This document shows positions 23,246 to 34,088 of a DNA stretch of 64,000 nt, in pieces. The notes under the pieces were generated by a model. It saw only the letters and a program-made list of their open reading frames with translations. It was not told the DNA's origin and made no database searches. The stretch covers positions 1-64,000 of the forward strand of contig CAJNOQ010000060.1 in assembly GCA_905250885.1 (NCBI GenBank), in the 5' to 3' direction. This DNA is from Didymodactylos carnosus (taxonomy: Eukaryota; Rotifera; Eurotatoria; Philodinida; Philodinidae). Position 1 is the first letter of the stretch. Each line of letters starts with the position of its first letter. A program made the position numbers and the translations under genes.

Positions 23246-23879
23246 CAGGGTGTGCAGCACTGATGGGTTTAAAACTATTTTTACAAATAAAGTTCCTATT
23301 TGGTGAGTGTTAAACTATTAGATGATGAACGAATCAATCTACCTGTTTGCTCTTGAACCATGTTTTAGAAACAACTGATTACTTAAGTATCAAGAATTAT
23401 ATACAAATATTAAGCTATATAGCTGCGAGATATATACAGTAGGAGCTTTGCATGCGCAGAAGTTTTGGCACTAAAAACAAATTTCCTTCAACAGACAAAC
23501 AATTTTTGTTTTCTTCCATTTTACAACCCTATTATGTGACGCAAAGAAAATAAAAATTTCATAAAATAAGAACGGAAAAAAATTAGAAGTACGATCAACT
23601 GGAGTTATAACTATCAACTTAGGTTGATCGTTATAACGCCGGTAGATAGTTATAACTATTTGAAATTTTTGACCAAATTTTAAATTAGTTATAACTAGTT
23701 CTAACTCCAACAAGTTATAACTCAGGCTGTTTTAAACCCATCAGTGGTGTGCAGTGTACATATTGTGTAAAATAGTGCGTATATTTGATTTCGTTGGGGT
23801 ACCACACACTCTGTTTCGACGGGCACAGCTATAAGGAACGTGATGAAACACGGCGATAGGTGTAGTGTACGCACACCTG
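23246..23879. mobile_element. Possible outer hAT-like MITE, interrupted by a second element
   Basis: The left boundary CAGGGTGTGCAG and the right boundary GCACACCTG are roughly complementary, and the sequence between is about 150 bp once the inserted 489-bp element is removed. CAGG-GTGTGC ends are common among hAT elements. No matching 8-bp flanks were found, so the outer element remains tentative. Confidence 0.35.
23258..23746. mobile_element. hAT-type MITE, 489 bp, with 8-bp target duplication
   Basis: Perfect 18-bp terminal inverted repeats (CACTGATGGGTTTAAAAC and its complement) are flanked by an exact 8-bp direct repeat GTGTGCAG at 23250-23257 and 23747-23754. Eight-base duplications are the hallmark of hAT transposition. 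Internal GTTATAACT motifs recur as subterminal repeats. No transposase is encoded. The perfect ends suggest a recent insertion. Confidence 0.88.
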
Positions 23880-25229
23880 CTTTTTAATATTGTCCCATTC
23901 TTCCAATTAAAAAGTTTTTTTTCAATTGTTTGAGAACAAAGTCTGTTTGCCACCTTTTCAGCTTATCGCACAAAAATTCTAAATTTTCCATTCTTGATTG
24001 AATGCATCCACTTTTGATAAACTTTATGTCTTATTGTTATTAGTGTATCTATAAAGTGAATCAATTGAATTCAATATTCTTTCAAAAATAACGTGTATTT
24101 TGTTTTTCTGTTGTAGACCTGTTTACCCCTCTTGCTTTTTTCGGCATTTTGTCAAGAATGAACGCGGTAGGTAGTGAACAAATGCTTTCCGTTTTATTCT
24201 CGCTTTTCGGACTGCTAAAGCTGACAATTTTGTTACAAACTCAAATAATCCCACAGGAAAGAGTGAGAATTCTGTATGGGATTAAACACATGGATAAAGA
24301 CAATAGATAGAACATTAATTAAACAAAATGTATGTTTTTTAGTAACCCTCGACAGCGAGGGCTCGGAAGTCCCGAATATCTCTGTTCGATGGCTCGAAAT
24401 CGGTAATCCCTCGAAAGCCTATATGGAGAGTCCGAAGTGTCGTTTTTTGGGGGTTCGAACCCTTTGCGACGGTCTATTTTCGAGTACTCGCCGCACTCCT
24501 CGAACAACTTTTTTCATCTGCATGGGCATCCGGTAAAACTTACATCCAATTCTGAGATCATCACCTTCCCAATCTTGGTGATTCTTATAGACAATGACTC
24601 TTCATTTTTTTAAAACTTTATAAAGTACGGTTTCTTCTTTTACGTTTTCCAGTTCGATGATTAAATCGACTCATAGTGACGAAGGAAAACTTCAATTCGT
24701 AATCTGATAATTTTAGTTTCTTTCATTCTTTAGGAACTCTTATTTACAATAATACAATTATTAATGTTAGTTCACTCCATTCCTTGACTAAAGACACAAA
24801 GACCAAATTGAAAAAACGACTCAAAAAAAGTAAAACAACCAGTGGAAATCTCTCATAGGTAAGAATTGACCAAAGAGAATGAAGAGACAGAGACAAAGGT
24901 GCTGTGTGGTTAGATTAAAAAGTATTCAAGATAATACGATCACGAACAAATACACCAAAGTTAGAATTTTGCATCCTCTGCTCCATTATCTTTCTATCAA
25001 GAAAACGGAGCAAAATGACATATGTCAAAGTTAAAATGAGACTCGAAGTTTAATTAGCATGTTGAAGAGAATTTTGTTCACAATATCCTCTATATACAAA
25101 ATCATTTGGTTTTGTTAAGAAAATACTCGCTATTCTATGATTCTAATACCATATATGGTAGAATATTAATCACTTCATGTTGGGATATTAAATTTTATAC
25201 AGTGTGTATTTGTGTAATGGTGTATATCT
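23880..25229. other. Gene-free stretch
   Basis: A GC-richer island at 24340-24520 is rich in TCGA/CTCGAA motifs and short hairpins (CCCTCGACAGCGAGGG). It contains GGTTCGAACCC but no acceptor stem or anticodon arm, so it is not a tRNA. Overlapping short frames on both strands follow from its composition. The remainder is AT-rich. Confidence 0.4.
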
Positions 25230-26869
25230 TTATTTTGCTGTTTCGTATATGAGTACGTGTTGATTAGTGCGCAATGCTAGGTATTTTTTACCTAAGTAGA
25301 CAACACTTTTTATTTTTTTTTTAAACATTTTCAGTTGATTACCATCTTTCTTAATTGATATACAATTAATCCCATTTAATTCGAATGCTAGAAATCCATC
25401 GGATTGATCTGATGTTAATGCACAACAACGTTGAATATTTGTACAAAGGATAACTTCAATTAATTCCATATTCATCAAATGAATTTCTACACGCCATTCT
25501 CGTTCAACATTTCTAATACTCATTGCAAAATATTTTCCATTAGTTTCAATTGATTTTATCCAATCATCATTCGATGATAAAAATTTTTTTTTATACCAGC
25601 ATTTACGTTGTTCCATTTGCCATGGAAGTTGTCGTTTTTCAATTATCTGTGAAGTTTCAGTTGAATAGCATAGAAATAAATGATTGCAATAACATGTTAT
25701 CTGTTCTAGTGAATAAGAAGGTAATGAAATTTTTTCAGTTATTTTAATTGTTGTATCAATATCGAAAGTAAATAAGCCAGTTTTTGATGAAATCAAAAAT
25801 GATCCAAGATAAGATGACCATGTTATATCAGTTGGATGATCTACTTCCCAACGATACGTACTAAAAACATAAAAGAAAACATTACATAATGCCATTGAAC
25901 TCCTAATTTTCAACGTTAATTTTCTTAACAGTTAAAAGTTTTATAAAAAGATTATCGTGAGCATTTTTTGATATGTTTGTAATGATGTAAACTACAGTCT
26001 GTGAACTGGAAAAAAAAAGAGATGACTCTCTCAAATATTTTCTTTTTGGAAAGTTCTTTTGTCAAAAGAGCAACTATATGGGACAATCAAGCAATTTTTT
26101 ACCTGTTTGGCTCATAAATAGAATAATATTGTTCAACTAATGTTTTCCAAATGACATTTTGTCTTTTACCATATAGATCAAAAATAGCTAATTCTCCATC
26201 ATCTGATATCAATAGTAAATGAGTATCGGATGATCCCATGATAGTACCCGATGATATATTGTCTATTATAGTCGGTTCTGATTCTATTAAATATTCTTCA
26301 CTCGGTTTTTTATTTAGTCGTAGTGAAACACAAACAAGATCATCGACAGATGGAATTAAATTGGTTTTGACGGTTACTGATGGACCTTTTTTAAAGTTAT
26401 CTATTTGATTTTGTAACGAATCTACTTGTTGTTCAATAGTATTAAGATTCGTATTAGATAGTTTTGGAATACGATCTTGAATATTTTGTAATGAAGTTTT
26501 ATAACTAATTAAATCGGTTTGAAAATCTTCATTTAATTTTTCATTTAATCGATCAATTTCGGCATGTTTTTTTGTATATGTTTTTCTCAAATCGTCAGCC
26601 ATGTCCGTATACCATTTTTCTAATGTATGATAGGCTGTGGACGTGACAGCATTGCTTTCATCATTTGAGTAGGATGATAAACATTCAATAAGATAATTAA
26701 TTCGATTTGATAAATTTTCAAGACGAACTGGATCAAGCTCTTTCGTAATTTTATTTACTGTTAATTTCTCAAGAGTTGGTGCTGACCATTGTTTAGTTAA
26801 TGATCGTGTTCTTGAAGAAAGAGGATCTTCGGAGGATGCTCTAAGCCGACTATCGCTACGTTGAGACAT
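25230..26869 (-). CDS. Unrecognised coiled-coil protein with propeller-like C-terminus, two exons
   Basis: Coding exons (minus) are 26103-26869 and 25230-25860, joined in frame across a 242-bp intron, giving 465 residues. I do not recognise the family. Residues 1-40 are Ser/Arg-rich; residues about 45-165 are predicted long helices with coiled-coil character (EIDRLNEKLNEDFQ, LNTIEQQVDSLQNQID). From about residue 200 the sequence alternates short hydrophobic strands such as THLLLISDDGELAIFDLYG, ITWSSYLGSFLISS and VVYLGKKYLALRTNQHVLIY, which look like beta-propeller blades. No RING, B-box, WD signature or transmembrane segment is visible. The layout resembles TRIM-NHL proteins without their zinc fingers, but that is only an analogy. 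Confidence 0.72.
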
Positions 26870-29800
26870 TTGTAGAGTCGATTTAGAAAACGGTAAACAT
26901 CCTTTTTAGTGCCGACAACTAAAATTTTCTTTAACGGCATATATAAGACACAAACTCATATTTTTCATAGAATTTATCACATTTTGTATATAGATAAGAA
27001 AGGTAGCTGTAATAACTTTTCTGTTCTGTTTTAATATCAAAAACAAAAATTAACGTGTTAAAACATCGACGTCTATCGTACCATACCGTGAGAGAACTAA
27101 CAGTTTATATGGATGTCGAAATGACATTTTTTTATCTCAGTACTTAAGAGTTTTGAGCGATGCTCTTTCGAATGGTTAACTCGAAATAATTTTAAAAGTG
27201 TTGGAAGTAGGATTTCCAGAAAACTACGGTCTTTGCACACCTCCATTTAAAGAAAATATATATATTTTAATAAATATATTTTTTAAAAAGAAATATTTGT
27301 CTCAAATTAGTTCTTTTATTCAGAATTGAATGGACGCCATTTTAAAAAACGGTTTCATTCTCTCCAGCTCATAATCTGAAATTTTTATTTAAGTTTTAAA
27401 CTTTAAAATTTAAACTTTTTTTTAAACTGTACTCTCTACATTCACAAGCTAGCTCATTTTCAACGACATGATTGGATAGAGCTTGAAAAACTGCACATAC
27501 CTGAACACTTGGTGACTTCTAGACCTTGGATAAAAACGGTTTTCTAAAGGTTTTTGCAAAAACCCACATGCTAAAATTCATATTTTAGCTCCTTTTTCAA
27601 CCCTTTAAAAGCAGACGACGAAATTTTAACATATGGTTATCGATAGAGCTGGAAGAGCTCAACAAAACTCATATGGTTTTTGAATCTGTAAAAAAGGATC
27701 TTGAGCAGGTTTTAGAGAGTTTTCGAGGAAACTTCAGACAAATTTTAGCTTCGTTTCCACTATAATAGATATTTCCAATATTTTGTCTAAGTTTTATTGT
27801 TATGTTAAAGTTTTGCGTTATGAAGATTTTTTTCCGAAGATTTTGTTAGGAAGTGTCATATCAACAGTTGTCATCTTTCAATATACATTTTCTCTTCACT
27901 CGATGGTTATTTTCCTTTTCTGTTCTGTTTCTGTTTAGAAAATCGATTGTTAAAAAATAATTTTAAAAGCTTTTTGCTTATGAAAAGATGCTTTCAAGTG
28001 TTGACTATCGAATGGCGAAAACCACATGTCTTCATCTCTTTTCTATCTCGAGTTATTCAAAAAATAGTCCAGAGCATTCTGTTTTGAAAAAAATGAATCG
28101 ATGCAGAATTGGCTACTCTACACAATGACAAGATTTATTTTAGGACTGCTATATGAGAGGTGCATATTTAAAAATATGGAACATTTTAGTTTTGTATTTT
28201 TAAGTCTTAGATAATTTAGTATATTATTATGTCTAAATACATGATCTTATAAACATCCCTCTTTCAAACAAGACATGAACGGTTAATAACGTTTTGATGG
28301 TTTCTGAGAAAATAAAAAAATACGAAAATTGTGAAAATTTACCTTTTCTCGATGTATGGGCGGCCCCCAATAGAACGTTTTGGCTCCAATCTCTTAACAA
28401 AACACTTTCAGAAGTGTTATCGCAGAGTTAGTAATCTTTTTGAATGCTCTTTCGAATGGCATATAAATTAGTATAAACAAAATCTTGTCTCCACTCGGCA
28501 TTATGGCACCTAGATCGGTTTTCAGGCGATGACTCTCTTAATCTACATAGTAAAAAATACATAAAAGACAGATTCCGAGTCTTTTAATTCTTCAGTTGAA
28601 TCAACTGTGATAGATAAAGATGGACTTTTAATGAAATTATATATTTCCTAAAATCACATATCTCCATATATTATTTAGCACTCGGTGAATTCATTAATAA
28701 ATGCACACCTACTTTTGGACATTGAATATAAAGAACGGCAAAACTCGTGTCTTCGGAAGGACTTTTCTGATCGTAAATGATAATATTAAGAAAAATGTAC
28801 AATTAATTAATTAATTCATAATAGATTGAACCTGTAAAAGAAACACAACCGTGCTCCACCTAACACGAAGAAGTCGATCTAATCTTTTATTAGATCTTAT
28901 TAAATTTTCTTTTTTCAGATTCAGAATGCGCTTAAAATTACTTTATGAAAATGAACCATAGATGCCTGATCTTCATATGAAAATTATTTATACACTTTTG
29001 CCTCCGCTTACATAGGAGTTACATTCATTTAAGTTTTCCTTTTTTGTAACAGCCTAGACACATTCGTGTTCAAATAAAAAACCTATTGATTGATTGATTC
29101 CATTCTTAACCGGGTTGTTCGTACACGCTTCTATTTACAAATGTTTGAAGATGAATTTTGCTGTTATATAATTATATAATATTTTTGTTTTCAAAAATTA
29201 TTGTTCGTGTAATTTTAACATTAAATAAACAGATATAATAAATATTTTTGCTCGTGATCAAAAGATAAACTTACTAGTAATTTTTACAATCATTATATAA
29301 ATCTAAGGGTAATACAGACCCATATAGCCGTCTCATTATTTCTCTGAAACACTGCATTCGCTGAAACGTCAAGTACATGCAAATCACAGCCCAGATCTAA
29401 TAAAGATAAAACAGAGAACGTTTTTTGACTCAATTCCATTTGAACGAGGTTCGATTCTCTCATCATCAATTAAACTTTTAATCACCAGATCGACTTGATT
29501 TCTATGGACAGAAACGCGATATAAGCCTTCACATGCAAGACCATATTTTTCAATGAATGATATATAAGTTTAAATGGATGTGATAAAATACATTTTGACA
29601 GTAGAATACGATCAATCTAATGATGTTCGTTATTCTAGTTCAACAAGAACGATGAATACAGGACATATGATCTTATAAGATCATGCAAGTTTTTATAATA
29701 AGAACTTGCACGAACTTTCAGGTATTTACAAGACCATACAAAAATTCATAAGATCTAATAAGATATTTATCTCGACATCTAGACGGATAAGACTGCTTTT

Positions 29801-30479
29801 TCCTATCGCTCTTTCCTATTTTTTCTTTTACTGATATTTTTGAGCACAGATAGGATCCAGATGTCTTACGATCGCGTTTAGCCACATTCCTAAATCATGC
29901 ACGTTAGTTTGTGCTCACCTGAAGTGCGAAGTGAAAGAAAAAGAAAATTTTAAACTTTACTCAACAGACCGATGTAATATACTATCATAGCAAAATTTTT
30001 GTGGTACAATACGTCATTACTTCTTCCAAGATTTTGTAAGATTTCATTTGTTTTCAACAAGATTTCATATGTTCTTGTACGACGACAAAATTGTATCACT
30101 AGACATACTCTGAAATTTTAAAGTGAGATCCGTGAATTTCTAGAACGATAAGAGCAACGAAGAGCCTCAAATCGATAAAATATATGCATACATCCAGAAC
30201 TCCAATGAAAACTGGAAAAAAGTAGTCTAAGGAATAATTAACGATATCTAGTGAGATGAGTCTAGTGTAAATCGTTATTTTTTCCGGTTAAGTGTCTTTA
30301 ACATTTATTTGTAGCAAGTACACTTATGAACGAGAAATACCGTAGAGCAATGTTATAAAGCGTGAGTTCATCATAGATATATAAAATAGAAAAAATAGTA
30401 CATAGCACGCGTAAAATATGCGAGGATTGGTCGAGTTATTATATATATACAACTAAAAGTTATGACTCAAACACTACAG
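26870..30479. other. Gene-free, repeat-derived region
   Basis: No gene. Bases about 27100-28600 contain loosely similar blocks sharing CTTTCGAATGG (27165 and 28447) and ATAGAGCTKGAA (27478 and 27644), which suggests a degraded dispersed or tandem repeat with units near 200 bp. A block ending at about 29099 in AAATAAAAAACCTATTGATTGATTGATT has the look of a non-LTR retrotransposon or SINE 3' tail (TTGA repeat). Confidence 0.4.
28830..29099 (+). mobile_element. Possible LINE/SINE 3' end with (TTGA)n tail
   Basis: The stretch ends in CCTATTGATTGATTGATT, a tail type seen at the 3' ends of several invertebrate non-LTR elements. No reverse transcriptase frame is present upstream, so it would be a short 5'-truncated copy. 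The left boundary is arbitrary. Confidence 0.25.
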
Positions 30480-30711
30480 TCAATGTGACTTTTGATTCCA
30501 ACAGTTTAGTACTCACATTATTCGTGGAACCTTGCTACAAATGTCAAGGATTTGGTCACACTACACATGTGATCAAACTAAGAAATGTTTTACATGTATC
30601 TGTACTATAAAAATTGTCAAAATCAAATTTCACAAAGTTACACAAGACCTCAGAATTGTACTATCCCACAAAGATTAACGTCTCATTTCTGGATTACCTC
30701 AAACACCACAT
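30480..30711 (+). mobile_element. Short retroelement-like zinc-knuckle fragment
   Basis: A decayed plus-strand fragment reads CYKCQGFGHTTH, resembling the zinc knuckle of a retroelement Gag/ORF1 protein. The family cannot be told. It is a fossil without further coding parts nearby. A diverged relative of its 3' portion lies in reverse orientation in a TTC39 intron near 36760-36900. Confidence 0.3.
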
Positions 30712-31126
30712 TAGAGATGTGCAGGGCGCCCTTACCCTACCCTCAGGGTATGGTAGGACTAGGGCTTCAAAGTCACAGGGTAGGGTAGGGCTAGAGCTTC
30801 GTCTAAAAAAGATATATCGTCGGTACAACATTGAGGTCGGTCGCTAGCGGCAGTTATTTTAAACTCTTTATTTTATCGGATGCAAGACACCCATTTTTGG
30901 TGCAATTGGCAATATATAAAAAACAACAACAAAGGCTGGACGAAGAAACGGTCGATGACATTGCTACGAAATTTTAAAAAAGAATTTTTATCAATATGAT
31001 TCATTTATTCAAAAAAATAAAGAAATAATTGTAAATTCTCAAATTTTCAAAGGGTAGGGTCAGGGTTCAAAAACTTCTCACAAGGTAGGACAAGTGCTCC
31101 GTAAACAGTTACCCTGCACATCTCTA
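30712..31126. mobile_element. hAT-type MITE, 415 bp, with 8-bp target duplication
   Basis: The ends TAGAGATGTGCAGGG and CCCTGCACATCTCTA are perfect 15-bp inverted repeats of a well-known hAT form. Flanks are CACCACAT (30704-30711) and CATCACAT (31127-31134), an 8-bp duplication with one difference. Internal GGGTAGGG/CCCTACCC runs lie next to both ends. A diverged copy of the target sequence without the insertion is present, reversed, at 36818-36850, directly supporting insertion here. Confidence 0.9.
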
Positions 31127-31154
31127 CATCACATGACGTAGATAAGTGGAAAGA

Positions 31155-31832
31155 GTTAAACAGCAGCTATATTGATAAAATGTTTGACCTTATATATAAA
31201 TATATAACGATAAATATTTATTTGTGCACGGTTTTTATTCGAAAAGTTAACGGTTCGCATTTTTCCGTTAATAAAAAAAATGTTTTCACTGTTTTGTTAA
31301 AGAGTACAGAAATGTGAACGGGTTTTTAGTAAAAGGAAAATAAGTCTAGAAATATACTGAAATTAAACGGTAATTAACTGAGTGAGAAAGAAATTATGTC
31401 AGACACAGAAGAACTTCACAACAAGATTGATCAAATGGCACGTTTTTACTCAAAAAGTTAAAACTTATAGATGCACGGAATAGAACAAAAAGTTAATATT
31501 GAGATAAAGCTGATTTTGCCTTTTTTGGGCGACCTCGTCGTTTGCCAATCTTTTGTAAATTTGCTAGATCAGCAATTGTGTAAAACTCGTAGTACATCAT
31601 CAGACCGACGGAATGTTTAGATACATATTCTTTTAAATTCATTTTGTATGTACACGTCATCGATATTGTGTACAATGACCATTACAATTTTTCATGTGCG
31701 GTACGACTTTCGTTTTACTAAAAATATCGTTCATATTTCCGTAACCGTTAACAAAACAGTGGAAACATTTTTTTGTTAACAGAAAAATAGAAACCATTAA
31801 CAAAAAAATGTCCGTCCATGTTAGCGTGAAAT
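31155..31832. mobile_element. Second inserted segment with internal inverted repeat and AT-hook frame
   Basis: Compared with the relative at about 36790-36820, a block of about 680 bp separates GATAAGTGGAAAGA from CAACACCTTTAAATAAC here. It contains an imperfect inverted repeat of about 60-70 bp (around 31240-31305 and 31745-31810) sharing AAATGTTTYCACTGTTTTGT. A minus-strand frame (31493-31660) of about 55 residues includes KRRGRPKKAK, an AT-hook-like basic motif. It is likely a non-autonomous DNA element; the exact ends are unclear. Confidence 0.5.
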
Positions 31833-32346
31833 CAACACCTTTAAATAACTTTGTATTATACTAATTTTTTCGTGGCAGGAATTTTACATCTACAGCCGAT
31901 GTATTCCATTGTTTTTAAACATAAAGCAATATTTCGTCATCATCATATCATCCGTCCAGTGTGTGATAAAGATCTACGATATTTTTATTTGTGCTTTGTT
32001 TCTTTGTTCATCTATTTTTCTATATACTATAAATAGTTGACGAACAGTGAAAATATTATACACTTGTAGCCAAAGACAGTTAACGTCGAATCTATTGTCA
32101 TACACTATCATTATATATCTTCATTTCATGTAAGTTATTATTTTTATTTCTGTTTGAAGAGTAGTATCTTGTAGACTTCAAATGATCTGTATTACAAAAA
32201 TTAACAAGTGCGAAGCTTCATAGCGCCTGGAGAAGTTCATAGACTAGTTCTCAAAACTGAGCAAGAAAATGTATTCTAATTTGTGGGAAACACTAGTGAA
32301 TAGAGTTAAAATTTACTTCGTGCTTCTTTTTTAGTCTTATTCAACA
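31833..32346. other. 5' flank of the helical-protein gene
   Basis: AT-rich and without a gene. A TTCTTTTTTAG acceptor-like sequence ends about 12 bases before the next start codon, suggesting a 5' non-coding exon and intron in this stretch. Confidence 0.45.
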
Positions 32347-33138
32347 ATGCCAACAGCAACCTCAACCTCAACCTCAACAACATGCGCTCAAGCAGATTGT
32401 CATTCTGCGAAAGCTCATACAAGCGTTGCCGATAATGTACATGTAAAATCGGTTGTTTCTCATGAAACGCAATCGAAAGTCTGTATGGAAAATGCAGCAA
32501 AAATTACCCAATTAATGACTAAATTAGGTTCAACACATTCACAAGTTGATGGTATGTATTTGATCCTTGAGAAAATGTAGTCTTAGTTAAAAAGAACGAT
32601 ATGTATTTTAGATTATTCACGTAAACGTACAGAAGAAATAAGTGAAACAACACGATTAGCCATACAAAAGATTGTTGCTGAAACACAAATTCAACAAGAA
32701 CAACTGTTAAACGATGCTCACCATCGTAGTGAGGAAATTGAACATGATTATAAATTAAAATTAGAACAATATTTGAAAGAATTAGATAATACAAAAGCTA
32801 AAACATTAGCTGTTTTAGAAAAAGACTTAAGTCTTCGTCAAGAAACAATATTAGAATTGGCAAGAAAACGTATTGATGATGTCAATGAAGAAGCAAATCG
32901 ATTGAAAATGTATGATAAATCAAAGTATTAAGAAACTTTTCTTAATTTCATTTATTTTAGGCATGTATTAAAAGAATCTCAACTAGCTTCAACTGCTAAA
33001 ATTGAAAAAATAACGGGCGAAGTTGCTGCGTTGAGTGAACAAGATGCTGCACGTCGTTTACAATCGACCACTACAACCGTTATTACAACACACGCTAAAT
33101 CAGAAGGTGGTGTAAGTAGCACTGTTGAAATTAAATAA
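32347..33138 (+). CDS. Hydrophilic long-helix protein (CAHS/LEA-like architecture), three exons
   Basis: Coding exons are 32347-32551, 32612-32924 and 32961-33138; the product has 231 residues. The N-terminal 45 residues are Thr/Ser/His-rich with three cysteines; the middle (about 50-195) is a continuous charged amphipathic helix without prolines, and the C-terminus is Thr/Ser/Gly-rich ending SSTVEIK. There is no signal peptide, membrane segment or enzymatic motif. I cannot name the family. The layout, a segment KDLSLRQETILELARKRIDD followed by VNEEAN, and the TTV...EIK tail recall tardigrade cytosolic abundant heat-soluble (CAHS) proteins as I remember them, but charged helices match by chance easily. 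A generic cytoskeletal or stress-related helical protein is the conservative call. The third exon is separated by a 36-bp intron, the shortest seen here. Confidence 0.75.
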
Positions 33139-34088
33139 GTTTATGATAATGGTGATAGTAATTAACAATAATTCATACAAAGTTAAACTGTCGTTAATTA
33201 CAAGTTTATTATTTGTGCTTTTTTTTTCGTAATTGTTAAACACAAGAACGTTTCGCTTTAGTAATTAATTTATAGGAAAAATGTGATTTAATTTTTTCAT
33301 TTAATGTATAATTCTGCTTTTTCATGAATAAATTATAGATCTTAATGTGAAAAAGCAAATGCTTTTAGATCTGGTTGAAAACGCGAAAATAAAAATGGAT
33401 TGGGTTAATACGGCATATTGACTATGAACAATGAATTTACTGTTATAGTTTACTCTAGACTTACCACTATTTGGAAAACATACCAAACAAGGTTTTTTCT
33501 GTAAGGTAAGCACTCAGGTCGGCTGAATATGCAAATTTTCCCGCTCCATACAGCTTCGATTAGCATAATCCAATCCTTAAAGGAGGGAAAAAATACGCTT
33601 CCAGAATTGACTGCTGCCGATGGTAATATGATTTTACCGCTGGGCTAACAACTTCTCGCGAGTTTCGTGCGGCCTAAAATAGTCCCTTCGGTTAATTAGT
33701 AAGTCACAAATTTTTTTTACTAGAAATCAAATGTTTGATTTATTGAGAGTGCTAAATTGCACAAACAACTTTTTAATTTGAAAATTGTGTCACATAAAAC
33801 AGAAAAGAAATTGGCACTATGAAAAAATATAAAGTACAAACACAAACAAAAACTCTATAAGATGATTTAACAGATACAAAACAAGAACAAACAATGTAAA
33901 ACAAAAAACAAAAGATTTGGGATCAATAATAAACAAAATCTGCTGTCAAATTCACATATATATGTACTAAGAAAAAGACTTACAGTCAGGCAAAAAGAAT
34001 ACATTTTATCACAAAAAAGAAACAAGTTTGTTTTACACACTGAAAATATGACAAAGAACTATTAAAAAGAATTTTACTGTTTAAAGTA
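33139..34088. other. Spacer with a compact GC-richer island
   Basis: Mostly AT-rich. Bases 33508-33705 are conspicuously richer in GC, with short hairpins (GGTAA...TTACC at about 33620-33638) and the string ATACAG-N4-GATTAGCAT, which has the spacing of U6 snRNA but lacks its ACAGAGA box. It could be a decayed small-RNA copy or a repeat. No protein frame is supported. Confidence 0.35.

Noticed and set aside
24455-24475. GGTTCGAACCC resembling a tRNA T-loop
   Set aside because: No matching acceptor stem, D-arm or anticodon arm at the right distance on either strand; the island is simply rich in TCGA motifs.
29446-29470. GAGGTTCGATTCTC as a possible tRNA B-box
   Set aside because: The T-stem pairs poorly and no cloverleaf can be drawn around it.
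31493-31660. Stand-alone AT-hook gene
   Set aside because: It is only about 55 residues from its first ATG and lies wholly inside an inserted repeat, so it is treated as part of that element.
33508-33610. Functional U6 snRNA
   Set aside because: Only the ATACAG and GATTAGCAT blocks match; the ACAGAGA box and the terminal T-run are missing.
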